Shown one piece after another: positions 9,497-21,862 of a stretch of 64,000 nt of DNA; the first letter of the stretch is position 1, and every line of letters begins with the position of its first letter. Position numbers and translations under genes: made by a program. The notes under the pieces are model-generated. The model saw only the letters and a program-made list of their open reading frames with translations, did no database searches and was not told where the DNA came from. The stretch comes from Myxococcales bacterium (GTDB taxonomy: Bacteria; Myxococcota_A; Polyangia; Nannocystales; Nannocystaceae): the NCBI GenBank assembly GCA_020633295.1, contig JACKDW010000029.1, forward strand, positions 5,448 to 69,447, read 5' to 3'.

Positions 9497-9673
9497 CGCG
9501 CGACGGTCCGGCGATCCTAGCAGAAGCGCCCGCGGACAGGTCCGCGAGGACCAGCCCGGAGCGCCGCGGCGCGCACGCCGTGGTCGACCCTGCGCGGCGC
9601 GCCCGCGCCTGTCTCGAGGGCCTCATAACAGGGGCGCTCGTCGACGCGCCCGCGGGCACTCCAGCGGGCTCGG

Positions 9674-10441
9674 CTAGAGCCCGAGCGGGCCGCGCGGATC
9701 TCGACGGGCGCAGGCTCGCTCGAGCGCGTCGAGCTCGAGCCCGGCGGCGAGCTCCCGCAGCGCCTCGCGCGGCGCCCCGCTGCCCATCAGCCGCAGCAGG
9801 CAGCGATCGCCGAGCATCAGGCTGAGGGAGCGCGCGCCGTCGCCGGCCCCCTCCGCGCCCGCGCGCGCCCCCAGCTCGACCCGCCGCGCGCCGCCGGCGA
9901 GCTGCTGCTCGAGGAAGGCGGCGCCGGCCCCAGGCGCGCACGCGTTGACGCGGATCATGTCGGTGATGGAGATATCGACATCGACGGTGCCCTCGCCGCG
10001 CGTGTACTCGGCCGACGCGCTGTCGGCCCAGGCGCCCGCGCGACCGGCCGGATGCGCCCGCGAGACGACGCGCTGCCAATCGCCGACCCGCGCCGGGAAC
10101 GCGGCCTGGAGCGCGTCGGTGCCGAGCCCGGCGATCGCCTGGTTCTGGCGCTCGCCGAGCTGCCCGCCCCGCGGCGCGTCTTCGGGCTCGCTTGGGGTCG
10201 CGTCGGGCGTGGGGCCGGGCGCGGACGGTTCGCGCGCGGACGGTTCGGGCTGGCCCTCGTCGGCTCGCGCGTCTCCGTCCCGCTCGGACGCCTCGCCCGC
10301 GGCTGGAACCGCTCGAATGGGTCCCTCCTGACGCGGCGCGCCCGCCGGCGCGCAGCCCAGGATCGCCGCGAACACGCCCGCGACCGACGAGCGAGCGCCC
10401 GAGCGCGCGTGCGCGCGCCTGCGCGAAGCCGACGAGCTCAT
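9674..10441 (-). CDS. hypothetical lipoprotein
   Basis: 255 residues from ATG 10441. The ATG overlaps the TGA of the preceding zinc-ribbon gene (ATGA), so translation is probably coupled. The N-terminus has Arg residues, a hydrophobic stretch and a lipobox-like AAILGCAP, suggesting a lipid-anchored exported protein. A Pro/Glu/Ala-rich linker of about 70 residues is followed by a folded domain (from LGTDALQAAFPARVGDWQR to the C-terminus). The FPARVGDWQRV stretch and the VDVDISITDM strand resemble small lipoproteins of unknown function in myxobacteria. No catalytic motif. Confidence 0.65.
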   Translation of the reverse strand: MSSSASRRRAHARSGARSSVAGVFAAILGCAPAGAPRQEGPIRAVPAAGEASERDGDARADEGQPEPSAREPSAPGPTPDATPSEPEDAPRGGQLGERQNQAIAGLGTDALQAAFPARVGDWQRVVSRAHPAGRAGAWADSASAEYTRGEGTVDVDISITDMIRVNACAPGAGAAFLEQQLAGGARRVELGARAGAEGAGDGARSLSLMLGDRCLLRLMGSGAPREALRELAAGLELDALERACARRDPRGPLGL

Positions 10442-10971
10442 CGCGTGGTCGTGCCCGCGTCGGAGGTCGCGCCTGTCTCGGAGGTCGCGCCTGTCTCGGA
10501 GGTCGCGCCTGTCTCGGAGGTCGCGCCTGTCTCGGAGGTCGTCTCCGAGGTCGTCTCCGAGGTCGTCTCCGAGGTCGTCTCCGAGGTCGAGGTCGCCGAG
10601 CTCGTCCCGGTGCCCTCCGTCGCGCCGGTGCCCGTCCCCTCGCTGCCCGCGGTCGTGCCGGGATCGCTCGAGCCGGACATCCAGGCCGTGTCGTCGCTCG
10701 TGTAGCTGGCGGAGTACCCGGGGCCGCCGTAGGCGACGCCGGAGTCGATGACCGTGTCGCTGCTCGAGTTGGAGTCCGAGTTGGAGTCCGAGCCGCCGCC
10801 CCCGCCGCTGCAGCCCGCGCTCATCAGGCCGAGCGCCATCGTGAGCCCGAGCCCGAGCCCGTGGGCGACGGTCCTCGCCCGCGGCGCGGCGGCGCTCGTG
10901 ACCGCGCCGCAGAACGGGCAGGTCGTCTCGTGGAGCTGAACGTGGCGGGAGCAGGCGGGGCACGGGCGCAC
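10438..10971 (-). CDS. zinc-ribbon / single-TM / Thr-rich-tail protein, paralog 1
   Basis: 177 residues from GTG 10971. The N-terminus is RPCPACSRHVQLHETTCPFCGA, two CxxC pairs forming a probable zinc ribbon on the cytoplasmic side. A hydrophobic helix ending LMSAGCSGG follows, which may be a TM anchor or a non-cleaved lipobox-like segment. The outer part has the motif AYGGPGYSASYTSDDTAW and then a low-complexity Thr/Ser/Glu tail with four ETGATS units and four TSET units. Three close paralogs lie at 13976-15700. Start chosen because all four align there and carry a -10 hexamer exactly 6 bases before it. Function unknown. Confidence 0.7.
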   Translation of the reverse strand: MRPCPACSRHVQLHETTCPFCGAVTSAAAPRARTVAHGLGLGLTMALGLMSAGCSGGGGGSDSNSDSNSSSDTVIDSGVAYGGPGYSASYTSDDTAWMSGSSDPGTTAGSEGTGTGATEGTGTSSATSTSETTSETTSETTSETTSETGATSETGATSETGATSETGATSDAGTTTR

Positions 10972-10977
10972 GACTCG

Positions 10978-10983
10978 ATTGTA
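10978..10983 (-). promoter_or_regulatory. TACAAT -10 element, 6 bases before GTG
   Basis: Read on the minus strand, TACAAT ends exactly 6 bases before the GTG at 10971, without Shine-Dalgarno: probable leaderless start. This paralog lacks the CCGTACGG-like box seen at the other three. Confidence 0.6.
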
Positions 10984-11131
10984 CCCGGAGCGGCGCCGGT
11001 CAATCGCGGCGACGTCGTCCTCCGAGCGCGTCGCCGAGAACATGGTCCCGCGGCCCGGTTCTCCCGCGGCCGTCGAAGTCGGCGCCCCGACGGACGAGGC
11101 CGCACGCGCGCGCGTGCCCGAGAAGGCGCGC

Positions 11132-12832
11132 CTACGGCCCGAGGCTGTACGCGCGCGGGAGCCAGTCGGGTCGCGCGAGCTTGAACTCCTGCTCGAGCAC
11201 GTGCTCGGCGGTCTGCAGCGCGCCCTCGATCCAGCCCTGCGCGTTCGAGTAGGCCTCGCCGCAGACGTAGATCGACTCATCCAGCAGCGGCCGGCGCATG
11301 CGGGCCATCACCGACCAGTAGCGGAAGCCGGCCTTCCACGCGTGCCAGCCGCCGCCGTAGGGATCGACTGACCAGTCCTGAAAGACAGCCGTGTACGGCG
11401 CCGGGATCGAGCGCATGCCGTGGGCCTCGGCGACCAGGCGCGCGCACATGTCGACCATCTCCTCGGTGACGTGGCGGACGTCGACGGGCGCGACCGGCGA
11501 GCGCCCCTCGGCGACGAAGTGGTTGGGTCGCCCGGTGAAGGGCCGCCCGCGCTCGAAGCCCTTCCAGAACGCGACCGAGACGTCGTCGCTGTAGCTCGCC
11601 ATCATCAGCGAGTTGGTGTTCTCCGGGTCGCCGCCCGGCTGCTCGCCCTCGGTCTCGAAGTAGTAGGTCTGGCGGATCGGGAGGTCGCTGATCGAGCGCC
11701 CGGCGTACAGCCCCACGCCGCGCCACCAGGGCTGCGCGAAGCCGAGGAAGAACTTGAACGCCGCCTGGCTGACGACCGCCTTGCTGTGCTCGCGAAACCA
11801 CGGGTCGGCGTGCAGCGGCGAGTCGCGGCTGATCAGCTCGAGCGCGCGGCGCGGGAGCGCGAGGACTACGTGGTCGGCGGTCACGCGCGCGGGCTCGGCC
11901 GGCTCGAGGTCGTGGGTCTCGCCGAGGCGCGTGTCGGTGCGGACGAGCCGGAGCAGGTAGCGACGCGCCGCGCCCTCGCCCGCGCGCGCGAAGCCGTCGA
12001 GGCGCGCGTTGGTCCAGACCGCCCGCGCGCCGCGGCGCGCCGTCGACACGCGGTCGCAGGCGCGCGCGAGCGCGAGCGGCAGCGCCTGCATGCCGCGCTT
12101 GAGCGTGCGGTAGATGACCTCGCCGCCGAACTCGTTGATCTGCAGCGCGGCCGCGGCGTTGGCGTTGGAGACGTTGGTGTCGTAGCCACCGGCGTCGCGG
12201 ACGTAGCGGTAGCCCTCGCTGCTGAGCACCTTGGCGAGCAGGTTCCAGTAGCCGGTGCGGTACAGCGCCTCGCCGAGCACCTCGCGCTCGCCGAACTCGG
12301 AGACGTCGCGGCCGGCGAGGAACGGGATGTACGTGGCCATGACCTGCGCGAGGATCTCGTCGGGCGTCTTGCCGCGCTCGTGGGGGCCGAGGAAGTAGCG
12401 ATCGCCGGCCGCGCGCGCGAGCTCGTGGCTGCGCATGAGCCTGCGCCGCAGGTACAGCAGGTTGTTGCGCGCGCCGGCGGGCGGGGACCCGGGGCGCCCG
12501 TCGTGCGGTCGCGGGTCGCCGACGAGGAACGGGCGCGTCGCCAGGCCGAGCTCCTCGACGACGCCGTGCACGAGCGGCTGCTGGTTGGGCAGGTAGCGCA
12601 TCCCGCCGAGCTCGGCGTGGACGTGCGGCATACCCGGCAGCGCGCGCGAGAACAGGCGCCCGCCGATCCGCTCGCTCATCTCGAAGACCGCGACCGTCCG
12701 CGCGGGATCGGCCTGCAGCAGGCGCCAGGCGGTGTAGAGCCCGGAGACGCCCGCGCCGATCACCGCGACGTCGACGTCGAGCTGCTGGGGGAGCGCGCCC
12801 CCGCCAGGTTCATCGCCACTCGAGCTCACCAT
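11132..12832 (-). CDS. flavin-dependent amine oxidase (L-amino-acid oxidase / monoamine oxidase family)
   Basis: 566 residues from ATG 12832, chosen for the GGGAGGGAG ribosome binding site upstream. VAVIGAGVSGLYTAWRLL at about residue 22-40 is the FAD dinucleotide-binding motif; ERIGGRLFSRAL is the conserved continuation. The C-terminal YVCGEAYSNAQGWIEGALQTAE is the second FAD-binding segment of flavin-containing amine oxidases. The enzyme oxidises an amine or amino acid to an imine with release of hydrogen peroxide; the substrate cannot be told from sequence. No signal peptide seen, so probably cytosolic. It stands alone between unrelated genes. Confidence 0.85.
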   Translation of the reverse strand: MVSSSGDEPGGGALPQQLDVDVAVIGAGVSGLYTAWRLLQADPARTVAVFEMSERIGGRLFSRALPGMPHVHAELGGMRYLPNQQPLVHGVVEELGLATRPFLVGDPRPHDGRPGSPPAGARNNLLYLRRRLMRSHELARAAGDRYFLGPHERGKTPDEILAQVMATYIPFLAGRDVSEFGEREVLGEALYRTGYWNLLAKVLSSEGYRYVRDAGGYDTNVSNANAAAALQINEFGGEVIYRTLKRGMQALPLALARACDRVSTARRGARAVWTNARLDGFARAGEGAARRYLLRLVRTDTRLGETHDLEPAEPARVTADHVVLALPRRALELISRDSPLHADPWFREHSKAVVSQAAFKFFLGFAQPWWRGVGLYAGRSISDLPIRQTYYFETEGEQPGGDPENTNSLMMASYSDDVSVAFWKGFERGRPFTGRPNHFVAEGRSPVAPVDVRHVTEEMVDMCARLVAEAHGMRSIPAPYTAVFQDWSVDPYGGGWHAWKAGFRYWSVMARMRRPLLDESIYVCGEAYSNAQGWIEGALQTAEHVLEQEFKLARPDWLPRAYSLGP

Positions 12833-13011
12833 CACGACGCTCCCTCCCCGCGCGCGCGGTCCGTTCTTGAGTATGGCGCATGGGACGTATCCGGCACGGA
12901 TCAAGCGCGCGGCCGAAGTCGCGCGCCTCCCCCCGGGTACGCCCGCGCGCGACGAGGCTTGCGGAGCGGGCGACGATCGGCTTGATTACGTGGTTGTTCG
13001 GAGATTGACGC

Positions 13012-13974
13012 ATGCTCCTCGCCGCGCTCCTCATCGTCGCTGGTCTCGCGCTGCTGACGTTCGGCGGCGAGCTGCTCGTTCGGGGCGCGGCCGCGCTCGC
13101 CGGATCCGCGGGCGTGAGCCCGGCGGTGATCGGTCTGACGATCGTCGCGGCCGGCACGTCGACCCCCGAGCTCGTCGTCTCGGTGCGCTCGGCGCTCGCC
13201 GGCAGCCCCGACCTCGCGCTCGGTAACGTCGTCGGCTCGAACATCTTCAACATCGCCGCGATCCTCGGGATCGCGGCGCTCGTCGCCCCGCTGAGGATCC
13301 TCGGCGACTCCGTGCGCCTCGAGTGGCCCGTGATGTTCTTGGCCGCGCTCCAGCTGCACATGCTGGCGCGCGACGGGAGCGTCGATCGACTCGAGGGCGG
13401 CTTCTTGCTCGCCGCGCTGCTCGTCTTCATCGCCTACCTCGTCCACGTCGCGCGCGTCGACGTCGGCGACGCCGAGCGTCAGGCGCTCACCGAGCACAGC
13501 GAGAGCGCCCAGCGCGGCGCGCGTCGGCTGCTGACGCAGGCGCTGTACGTCGTCGGCGGTTGCCTGCTCCTCGTCGCCGGGGCCCGGGCGCTCATCCACG
13601 GCTCGACCGAGATCGCGCGCGCGTTCGGGATGTCCGAGCGCGTCATCGGCCTGACGATCGTCGCCTGCGGCACCAGCCTGCCCGAGCTGGTGACCAGCGT
13701 CGTCGCCTCGCGCCGCGGGCACGACGACATCGCGGTCGCCAACGTGCTCGGTTCGAACATCTTCAACGCGCTCGGCATCCTCGGCTGCACCGCGCTCATT
13801 CAGCCGCTCGCCGCGAACGCGGCGCTCGTGCGCTTCGACGACTGGTGGATGATCGGCCTGAGCGCGCTGCTGCTGCCGCTGATGCGCTCAGGGATGCGCG
13901 TGAGCCGGATCGAGGGCGCGGCGCTGCTGCTCCTGTACGGGGCGTACCTCGCCGCGCTGATCGCCGCGCCGTAG
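13012..13974 (+). CDS. calcium/sodium antiporter of the YrbG/CaCA family
   Basis: 320 residues, about ten hydrophobic helices. It contains the two inverted alpha repeats of the exchanger superfamily: GTSTPELVVSVRSAL with GNVVGSNIFN in the N-terminal half, and GTSLPELVTSVVASR with ANVLGSNIFN in the C-terminal half. The Glu of each PEL and the Asn of each GSN form the ion site in known structures. The central loop (about residues 155-180) is hydrophilic. Predicted inner-membrane Na+/Ca2+ exchange. Tail-to-tail with the zinc-ribbon paralogs, stop codons only one base apart. Confidence 0.9.
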   Translation: MLLAALLIVAGLALLTFGGELLVRGAAALAGSAGVSPAVIGLTIVAAGTSTPELVVSVRSALAGSPDLALGNVVGSNIFNIAAILGIAALVAPLRILGDSVRLEWPVMFLAALQLHMLARDGSVDRLEGGFLLAALLVFIAYLVHVARVDVGDAERQALTEHSESAQRGARRLLTQALYVVGGCLLLVAGARALIHGSTEIARAFGMSERVIGLTIVACGTSLPELVTSVVASRRGHDDIAVANVLGSNIFNALGILGCTALIQPLAANAALVRFDDWWMIGLSALLLPLMRSGMRVSRIEGAALLLLYGAYLAALIAAP

Positions 13975-13975
13975 C

Positions 13976-14485
13976 TCAGCCAGTGGTCGTGCCCGTGTCG
14001 CCCGTGCTCGAGTCGCTCTCGGCGGTGTCCTCGGTCGTCGCGCCCGTCGCGGTCGTCGTCGTCGCGGTCGTCGACGAGGTCTCGCTGGTGGACGTGGACT
14101 CGGTGCTCGCGGTCGTCGTCCAGTCGCTGTCGACCGTCGTGTAGCTGCTCGTGTAGCTCGGTCCGCCGTAGGCCGACGCGGTCTGGTAGCTCGTGTCGGG
14201 CCCGCTGCTCGTGTTGAGGCTCGTGTTGCCTGCGGTCGTGCTGCTCTCGCCGTCGCTCGCCTCGCCCGTCATCTCGGTGGTGCCCTCGCTCTCGGACTCG
14301 CCCTTGTCCCCGCTGCACCCCGCCGTCATCAGCCCCGCCGCCACGACCACGCCCAGCCCCAGCTCGCGCACGCTGTCGACCACCGTCCGCGCCCGCGCCG
14401 GCGCGGCCGCCACGGTCGCGCCGCAGAACGGGCACGCGGTCTCGGTGAGCAGGACGTGACGGGAGCACTCGGGACACGGTCGCAT
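13976..14485 (-). CDS. zinc-ribbon / single-TM / Thr-rich-tail protein, paralog 2
   Basis: 169 residues from ATG 14485. Same design as its paralogs: RPCPECSRHVLL and CPFCGA give a four-Cys zinc ribbon, then a TM-like helix ending GLMTAGCSG, an acidic Ser-rich linker, the motif SAYGGPSYTSSYTT, and a Ser/Thr tail. Its first 217 bases of coding sequence are identical to those of paralog 3 (14861-15077), so the duplication or a conversion is recent. An upstream in-frame ATG at 14506 exists, but the paralogs and the TATCAT element 6 bases before 14485 favour this start. Function unknown. Confidence 0.7.
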   Translation of the reverse strand: MRPCPECSRHVLLTETACPFCGATVAAAPARARTVVDSVRELGLGVVVAAGLMTAGCSGDKGESESEGTTEMTGEASDGESSTTAGNTSLNTSSGPDTSYQTASAYGGPSYTSSYTTVDSDWTTTASTESTSTSETSSTTATTTTATGATTEDTAESDSSTGDTGTTTG

Positions 14486-14491
14486 CGCGTA

Positions 14492-14497
14492 ATGATA
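14492..14497 (-). promoter_or_regulatory. TATCAT -10 element, 6 bases before ATG
   Basis: Read on the minus strand. Ends 6 bases before the start at 14485. A CCGTACGG palindrome box (14511-14529 region) lies upstream, with CGTACG exactly 17 bases from TATCAT. Confidence 0.65.
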
Positions 14498-14510
14498 GCG
14501 GCGCATGACA

Positions 14511-14529
14511 TGACCGTACGGACAGTTTC
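14511..14529 (-). promoter_or_regulatory. upstream box GAAACTGTCCGTACGGTCA, copy 1
   Basis: Conserved box 13 bases upstream of the -10 element of paralog 2, shared with paralogs 3 (15104-15122) and 4 (15725-15744). Its centre CCGTACGG is palindromic. It could be a -35 element for an alternative sigma factor or an operator. Confidence 0.55.
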
Positions 14530-14571
14530 AAGACCGGCCGCCGGGTCGCGGGCGCCCGCGCGCCCGCGCGC

Positions 14572-15078
14572 TCAGCCGGTCGTCGTGCCGGTGTCGCCGG
14601 TGCCCGACTCGGTCTCGGGCTCGGTCGTCGCGCCGGTGGAGCTCGTGGAGGCCGTCTCGGTCGACGCGGTGGTCTCGGTCTCCGTCGACGCGGTCGTCTC
14701 CGTGGTCGTCTCCGACGTCGTCGCGCTCGTGCCCGCGGTCGTCGTCCAGTCGGAGTCGAGCGTCGTGTAGCTGCTGGTGTAGCTCGGGCCGCCGTAGGCC
14801 GAGACCGCGGTCTGGTACTGGCTGTCGTTCGACGTGCTGTCGGTCGCCGAGCCCTCGCTGGTCATCTCGGTGGTGCCCTCGCTCTCGGACTCGCCCTTGT
14901 CCCCGCTGCACCCCGCCGTCATCAGCCCCGCCGCCACGACCACGCCCAGCCCCAGCTCGCGCACGCTGTCGACCACCGTCCGCGCCCGCGCCGGCGCGGC
15001 CGCCACGGTCGCGCCGCAGAACGGGCACGCGGTCTCGGTGAGCAGGACGTGACGGGAGCACTCGGGACACGGTCGCAC
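14572..15078 (-). CDS. zinc-ribbon / single-TM / Thr-rich-tail protein, paralog 3
   Basis: 168 residues from GTG 15078. Zinc-ribbon cysteines at residues 4, 7, 19 and 22 (CPEC and CPFC), a hydrophobic helix ending GLMTAGCSG, then SAYGGPSYTSSYTTLDSDW and a tail of TETTAST-type repeats ending TGDTGTTTG. Nucleotide identity to paralog 2 is complete over 217 bases at the 5' end and the tails diverge. It is the middle of three in tandem, each with its own promoter and about 90 bases between genes, so they look like separate transcription units. Confidence 0.7.
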   Translation of the reverse strand: MRPCPECSRHVLLTETACPFCGATVAAAPARARTVVDSVRELGLGVVVAAGLMTAGCSGDKGESESEGTTEMTSEGSATDSTSNDSQYQTAVSAYGGPSYTSSYTTLDSDWTTTAGTSATTSETTTETTASTETETTASTETASTSSTGATTEPETESGTGDTGTTTG

Positions 15079-15084
15079 CGCGCG

Positions 15085-15090
15085 ATGATA
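15085..15090 (-). promoter_or_regulatory. TATCAT -10 element, 6 bases before GTG
   Basis: Read on the minus strand. Ends 6 bases before the start at 15078; CGTGCG lies 17 bases further upstream. Confidence 0.65.
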
Positions 15091-15103
15091 CCCGCGCGCG
15101 ACG

Positions 15104-15122
15104 TGATCGCACGGACAGATTC
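15104..15122 (-). promoter_or_regulatory. upstream box GAATCTGTCCGTGCGATCA, copy 2
   Basis: Same position relative to the -10 element (13 bases) as copy 1, with three substitutions. Confidence 0.5.
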
Positions 15123-15172
15123 ACGTCCGGCCGCCAGGCTAGGTTCGCGCGCGTTCTCTCGCGCGTCGACGC

Positions 15173-15700
15173 TCAGCCGGTCGTCGTGGTGTCGCCGGTG
15201 CTCGACTCGGTCGCGGTGCCCTCGGTCGCCGTGCCCTCGGTCGCGGTGCCCTCGGTCGCCGTGGCCGTGGACGACGCCGTCGAGTCAGTGCTCTCGGTCG
15301 TCGTCCAGTCGGTGTCCCAGGTCGTGTAGCTGCTGGTGTAGCTCGGGCCGCCGTAGGCCGAGACCGCGGTCTGGTACTCGGTGTCCGAGACGCTGGTGGT
15401 CTGCGAGGCCGTGGTGCCCGCGGTCGTGCCCGCGGTCCCGTTGGAGGTGCTGCTCTCGCCGTTCGTCGTCTCTGACTCAGAGGTCATGTCCGTCGAGCTG
15501 TCGCTCTCGGACTCGCCCTTGTCGCCGCTGCAGCCCGCGGTCATCAGCCCGACCGCGACGCCGAGACCGAGGCTGAGCTCGCGCATCGAGTCGACCACGG
15601 TGCGCGCGCGCGGGGGCGCGGCCGCGACCGTCGCGCCGCAGAACGGGCACGTGGACTCGCTGATCAGGACGTGACGGGAACACTCGGGGCACGGGCGCAC
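15173..15700 (-). CDS. zinc-ribbon / single-TM / Thr-rich-tail protein, paralog 4
   Basis: 175 residues from GTG 15700. RPCPECSRHVLISESTCPFC is the zinc ribbon, the helix ends GLMTAGCSG, and SAYGGPSYTSSYTTWDTDW is the conserved outer motif. The tail contains four tandem TEGTA-type units. It is the most diverged of the three tandem genes at DNA level but keeps the promoter layout (TATGAT 6 bases before the start). The window shows only four copies; whether the genome holds more, as the low-complexity tails suggest, cannot be told here. Confidence 0.7.
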   Translation of the reverse strand: MRPCPECSRHVLISESTCPFCGATVAAAPPRARTVVDSMRELSLGLGVAVGLMTAGCSGDKGESESDSSTDMTSESETTNGESSTSNGTAGTTAGTTASQTTSVSDTEYQTAVSAYGGPSYTSSYTTWDTDWTTTESTDSTASSTATATEGTATEGTATEGTATESSTGDTTTTG

Positions 15701-15706
15701 GGCGCC

Positions 15707-15712
15707 ATCATA
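15707..15712 (-). promoter_or_regulatory. TATGAT -10 element, 6 bases before GTG
   Basis: Read on the minus strand. Ends 6 bases before the start at 15700; CGTACG lies exactly 17 bases upstream. Confidence 0.65.
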
Positions 15713-15724
15713 CCCGAGCCGATA

Positions 15725-15744
15725 TGCTCGTACGGTCAGAATTC
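15725..15744 (-). promoter_or_regulatory. upstream box GAATTCTGACCGTACGAGCA, copy 3
   Basis: Third copy of the box, one base longer than the others, 12 bases from the -10 element. Confidence 0.5.
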
Positions 15745-15753
15745 CCGACCGGC

Positions 15754-16925
15754 TCAGAGCCCGCGCAGCGCCGCCGCGAGCCGCCCCAGGCTCGCCAGGT
15801 CGTGGACCGGCCGGTGCTCGTCGACGTTCGGCAGCAGCGCGGTCACGCCGCGCGCGCGCGGCTCGAAGCCCTTGAAGCGCAGCAGCGGGTTGAGCCACAC
15901 GAGCCGCGCGCAGGCCCGGCGCAGGCGCGCGGCCTCGATCGCGAGCTCGCCCGCGCGCTCGCCGTGCCCCCGGTCGAGGCCGTCGGTGATCAGCAGGACG
16001 ACGGCGCGCTGCCCGAGCACGCGGCGCGACCACTCGAGGTTGAAGGCCCGCAGGCACGCGCCGATCCGCGTTCCCCCGGACCAATCCTCGACCTGTCGCC
16101 CGACCCGCGCGAGCGCGTGGTCGACGTCGCGCTCGCGCAGCGAGCGGGTGATGTTGCAAAGGCGCGTGCCGAACACGAACACGTGCAGGCGCCGGCGCCC
16201 GCGGCCGAGCGCGTGCAGGAAGTGGAGCAGCATCCGCGTGTAGCGCTGCATCGAGCCGGAGATGTCGCAGAGCGCCACCATCGGCGGCACGATCCGCGCG
16301 GGCGCGCGCCAGCGCAGCGGGACCTGATCGCCGCCGGCGCGCACGCTGGCGCGCAGCGTCCGGCGCAGATCGAGCTGCGGTCCGCGTGCGCGCGGGCGCA
16401 GGCGCCGGGTCGTGATGGTCGCGGGCCGCAGGCGCATGCGCGCGATCGCGTCCGCGGCCGCGCGCAGCTCGGCGGCGGTCATCTGCGCGAAGTCGCGATG
16501 ACGCAGGCGCTCGAGGTCCGAGTAGGTCATGATCGCGTCGACGCGCTCCTCGGGGGCGGGCCGCGGCGGCGCGGGCTTGGAGCCGGGCGCGTGCGCGCGC
16601 CAGGCGTCGCGCAGGCGCTGGAGCGTCGGGTCGCGCCGCGGCGCTGCGGTGACGCTGGGCAGCAGCGCCGCCATCGCGGCCTGCTGCCGCCGCAGCGACG
16701 GATCGCGCCAGAACAGCTCGAAGGCCTGCTCGAACAGCGCCCGCTGCTCGCGGCGGGTGACGAGCGCGGCGTGCAGCGCCCAGTACAGGTCCTCGCGCCG
16801 CGCGATCGAGATCGCCGACGCGGCCTGGGTCGCGAGCAGCACCTGATCGGTCCCGAGGGACATCCCCGCGCGACGCAGCAGCTGGGCGAACAGCGCGACG
16901 TTGGCCGCGAGCGCCCCGCCCTGGA

Positions 16926-16929
<4 letters not shown>
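15754..16929 (-). CDS. coxE: VWA-domain protein CoxE
   Basis: 391 residues. The C-terminal half is a von Willebrand A domain with a MIDAS metal site: VALCDISGSMQRYTRML has the DxSxS motif, and the later VVLLITDGLDRG supplies the conserved Asp. The N-terminal half is helical and Arg-rich, as in CoxE-like proteins. In CO dehydrogenase clusters CoxE works with the AAA ATPase CoxD in maturing the Mo/Cu or Mo site. Its start codon overlaps the coxD stop (ATGA at 16926-16929), so the two are translationally coupled, matching their known partnership. Confidence 0.85.
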
Positions 16930-17876
<947 letters not shown>

Positions 17877-17883
17877 GACGTGC

Positions 17884-18690
17884 TCAGCCGACGAGCGCCG
17901 CGACCGCCCGCCGCGCCATCACGCCGATGAGGTGGGCGCGGTAGTCGGCGCCCGCCTCGACGTCGCCGCGCAGCTCGTCGGCCGGCACCGAGACGCCCTC
18001 GAGCGCCGCCGGCGAGAGCTCCTCGGCCAGCGCCTCCTCCATCTCGCCCACGCGGAACACGTGCTCGCCCGCGCCGGTCACCGCCACGCGCACGTCGCCG
18101 CCACCGAAGTCGGCCACGAACACGCCGACGATCGCGTACTTCGACGCGGGGCTGGCGAACTTCGCGTAGTGAGCCCGCCGCGGGACCGGGAACGCGACGG
18201 CCGTGATGATCTCGTGCTCCTCGAGCTCGGTCTCGAACAGGCCCTTGAAGAACACGTCGGCGGGGATGCCCTCGGGGCGCTCGCTCGTGCGGATCGTCGC
18301 GCCGAGGGCCAGGACCGCGCCGGGGTAGTCGGCGGCCGGGTCGGCGTGCGCGAGCGAGCCGCCCAGCGTGCCGCGGTTGCGCACCTGGGGGTCCCCGATG
18401 GCGCCCGCGAGCGCGGCGAGCGAGGGGATCTTGCTCGTCACGAGCTCGGAGCGCGCGACGTCGTCATGCGTCGCGCCGGCGCCGATGACCACGGCGCCGT
18501 CCTCCTCGGAGACGCCGCGCAGCGCGTCGATGCCGGCGAGCGAGATGAGGTCGGTCGGCTGCGCCATGTCCAGCTTCATCAGCGGGATCAGGCTCTGACC
18601 GCCGGCGAGCAGCTTGCCCTCGTCGGCGCCCTGGAGCGCGGCGACGGCCTCCTCGATGGTCTGGGGGCGATGGAACGTGAAGCTCTCCAC
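17884..18690 (-). CDS. coxM: CO dehydrogenase-family FAD subunit, medium chain
   Basis: 268 residues from GTG 18690, preceded by GGAGGAAG. LLAGGQSLIPLMKLDMAQP and TLGGSLAHADPAADYP are the two FAD-binding motifs of molybdenum hydroxylase medium subunits. The C-terminal domain is the CO dehydrogenase flavoprotein C-terminal fold. It carries electrons from the iron-sulfur subunit to the acceptor. It is third in the S-L-M-D-E operon, 36 bases after coxL. Confidence 0.9.
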   Translation of the reverse strand: MESFTFHRPQTIEEAVAALQGADEGKLLAGGQSLIPLMKLDMAQPTDLISLAGIDALRGVSEEDGAVVIGAGATHDDVARSELVTSKIPSLAALAGAIGDPQVRNRGTLGGSLAHADPAADYPGAVLALGATIRTSERPEGIPADVFFKGLFETELEEHEIITAVAFPVPRRAHYAKFASPASKYAIVGVFVADFGGGDVRVAVTGAGEHVFRVGEMEEALAEELSPAALEGVSVPADELRGDVEAGADYRAHLIGVMARRAVAALVG

Positions 18691-18726
18691 TTCTTCCTCC
18701 GTCTCTCGGTAGTCGGCTCGGGTAGC

Positions 18727-21093
<2,367 letters not shown>

Positions 21094-21094
21094 G

Positions 21095-21586
<492 letters not shown>

Positions 21587-21862
21587 GCGACCTCCCGGCG
21601 GACGGTGAGCGTTCGGTGGCGCATCATAGCAACACAACCTCCGCTCGACGCCACGCCGCGCGCCTCGGGCCCGCGCGCGCGCAGGAAGTAGGGCTTCGCT
21701 GTACACGCACGACGAGCTCGCAACACCTGCGCGCGCGAACTCGTTCGCATCTACATTAGGGAGTCCGCGCGAGGCGCTCGGCGGCGACGCGGTCGCGCGC
21801 TGGCGCGCGGCGTCACGGCCGCGTCGCTTGCCGATCGCGGGGGCCTTGGGTAGGCAAGATCC

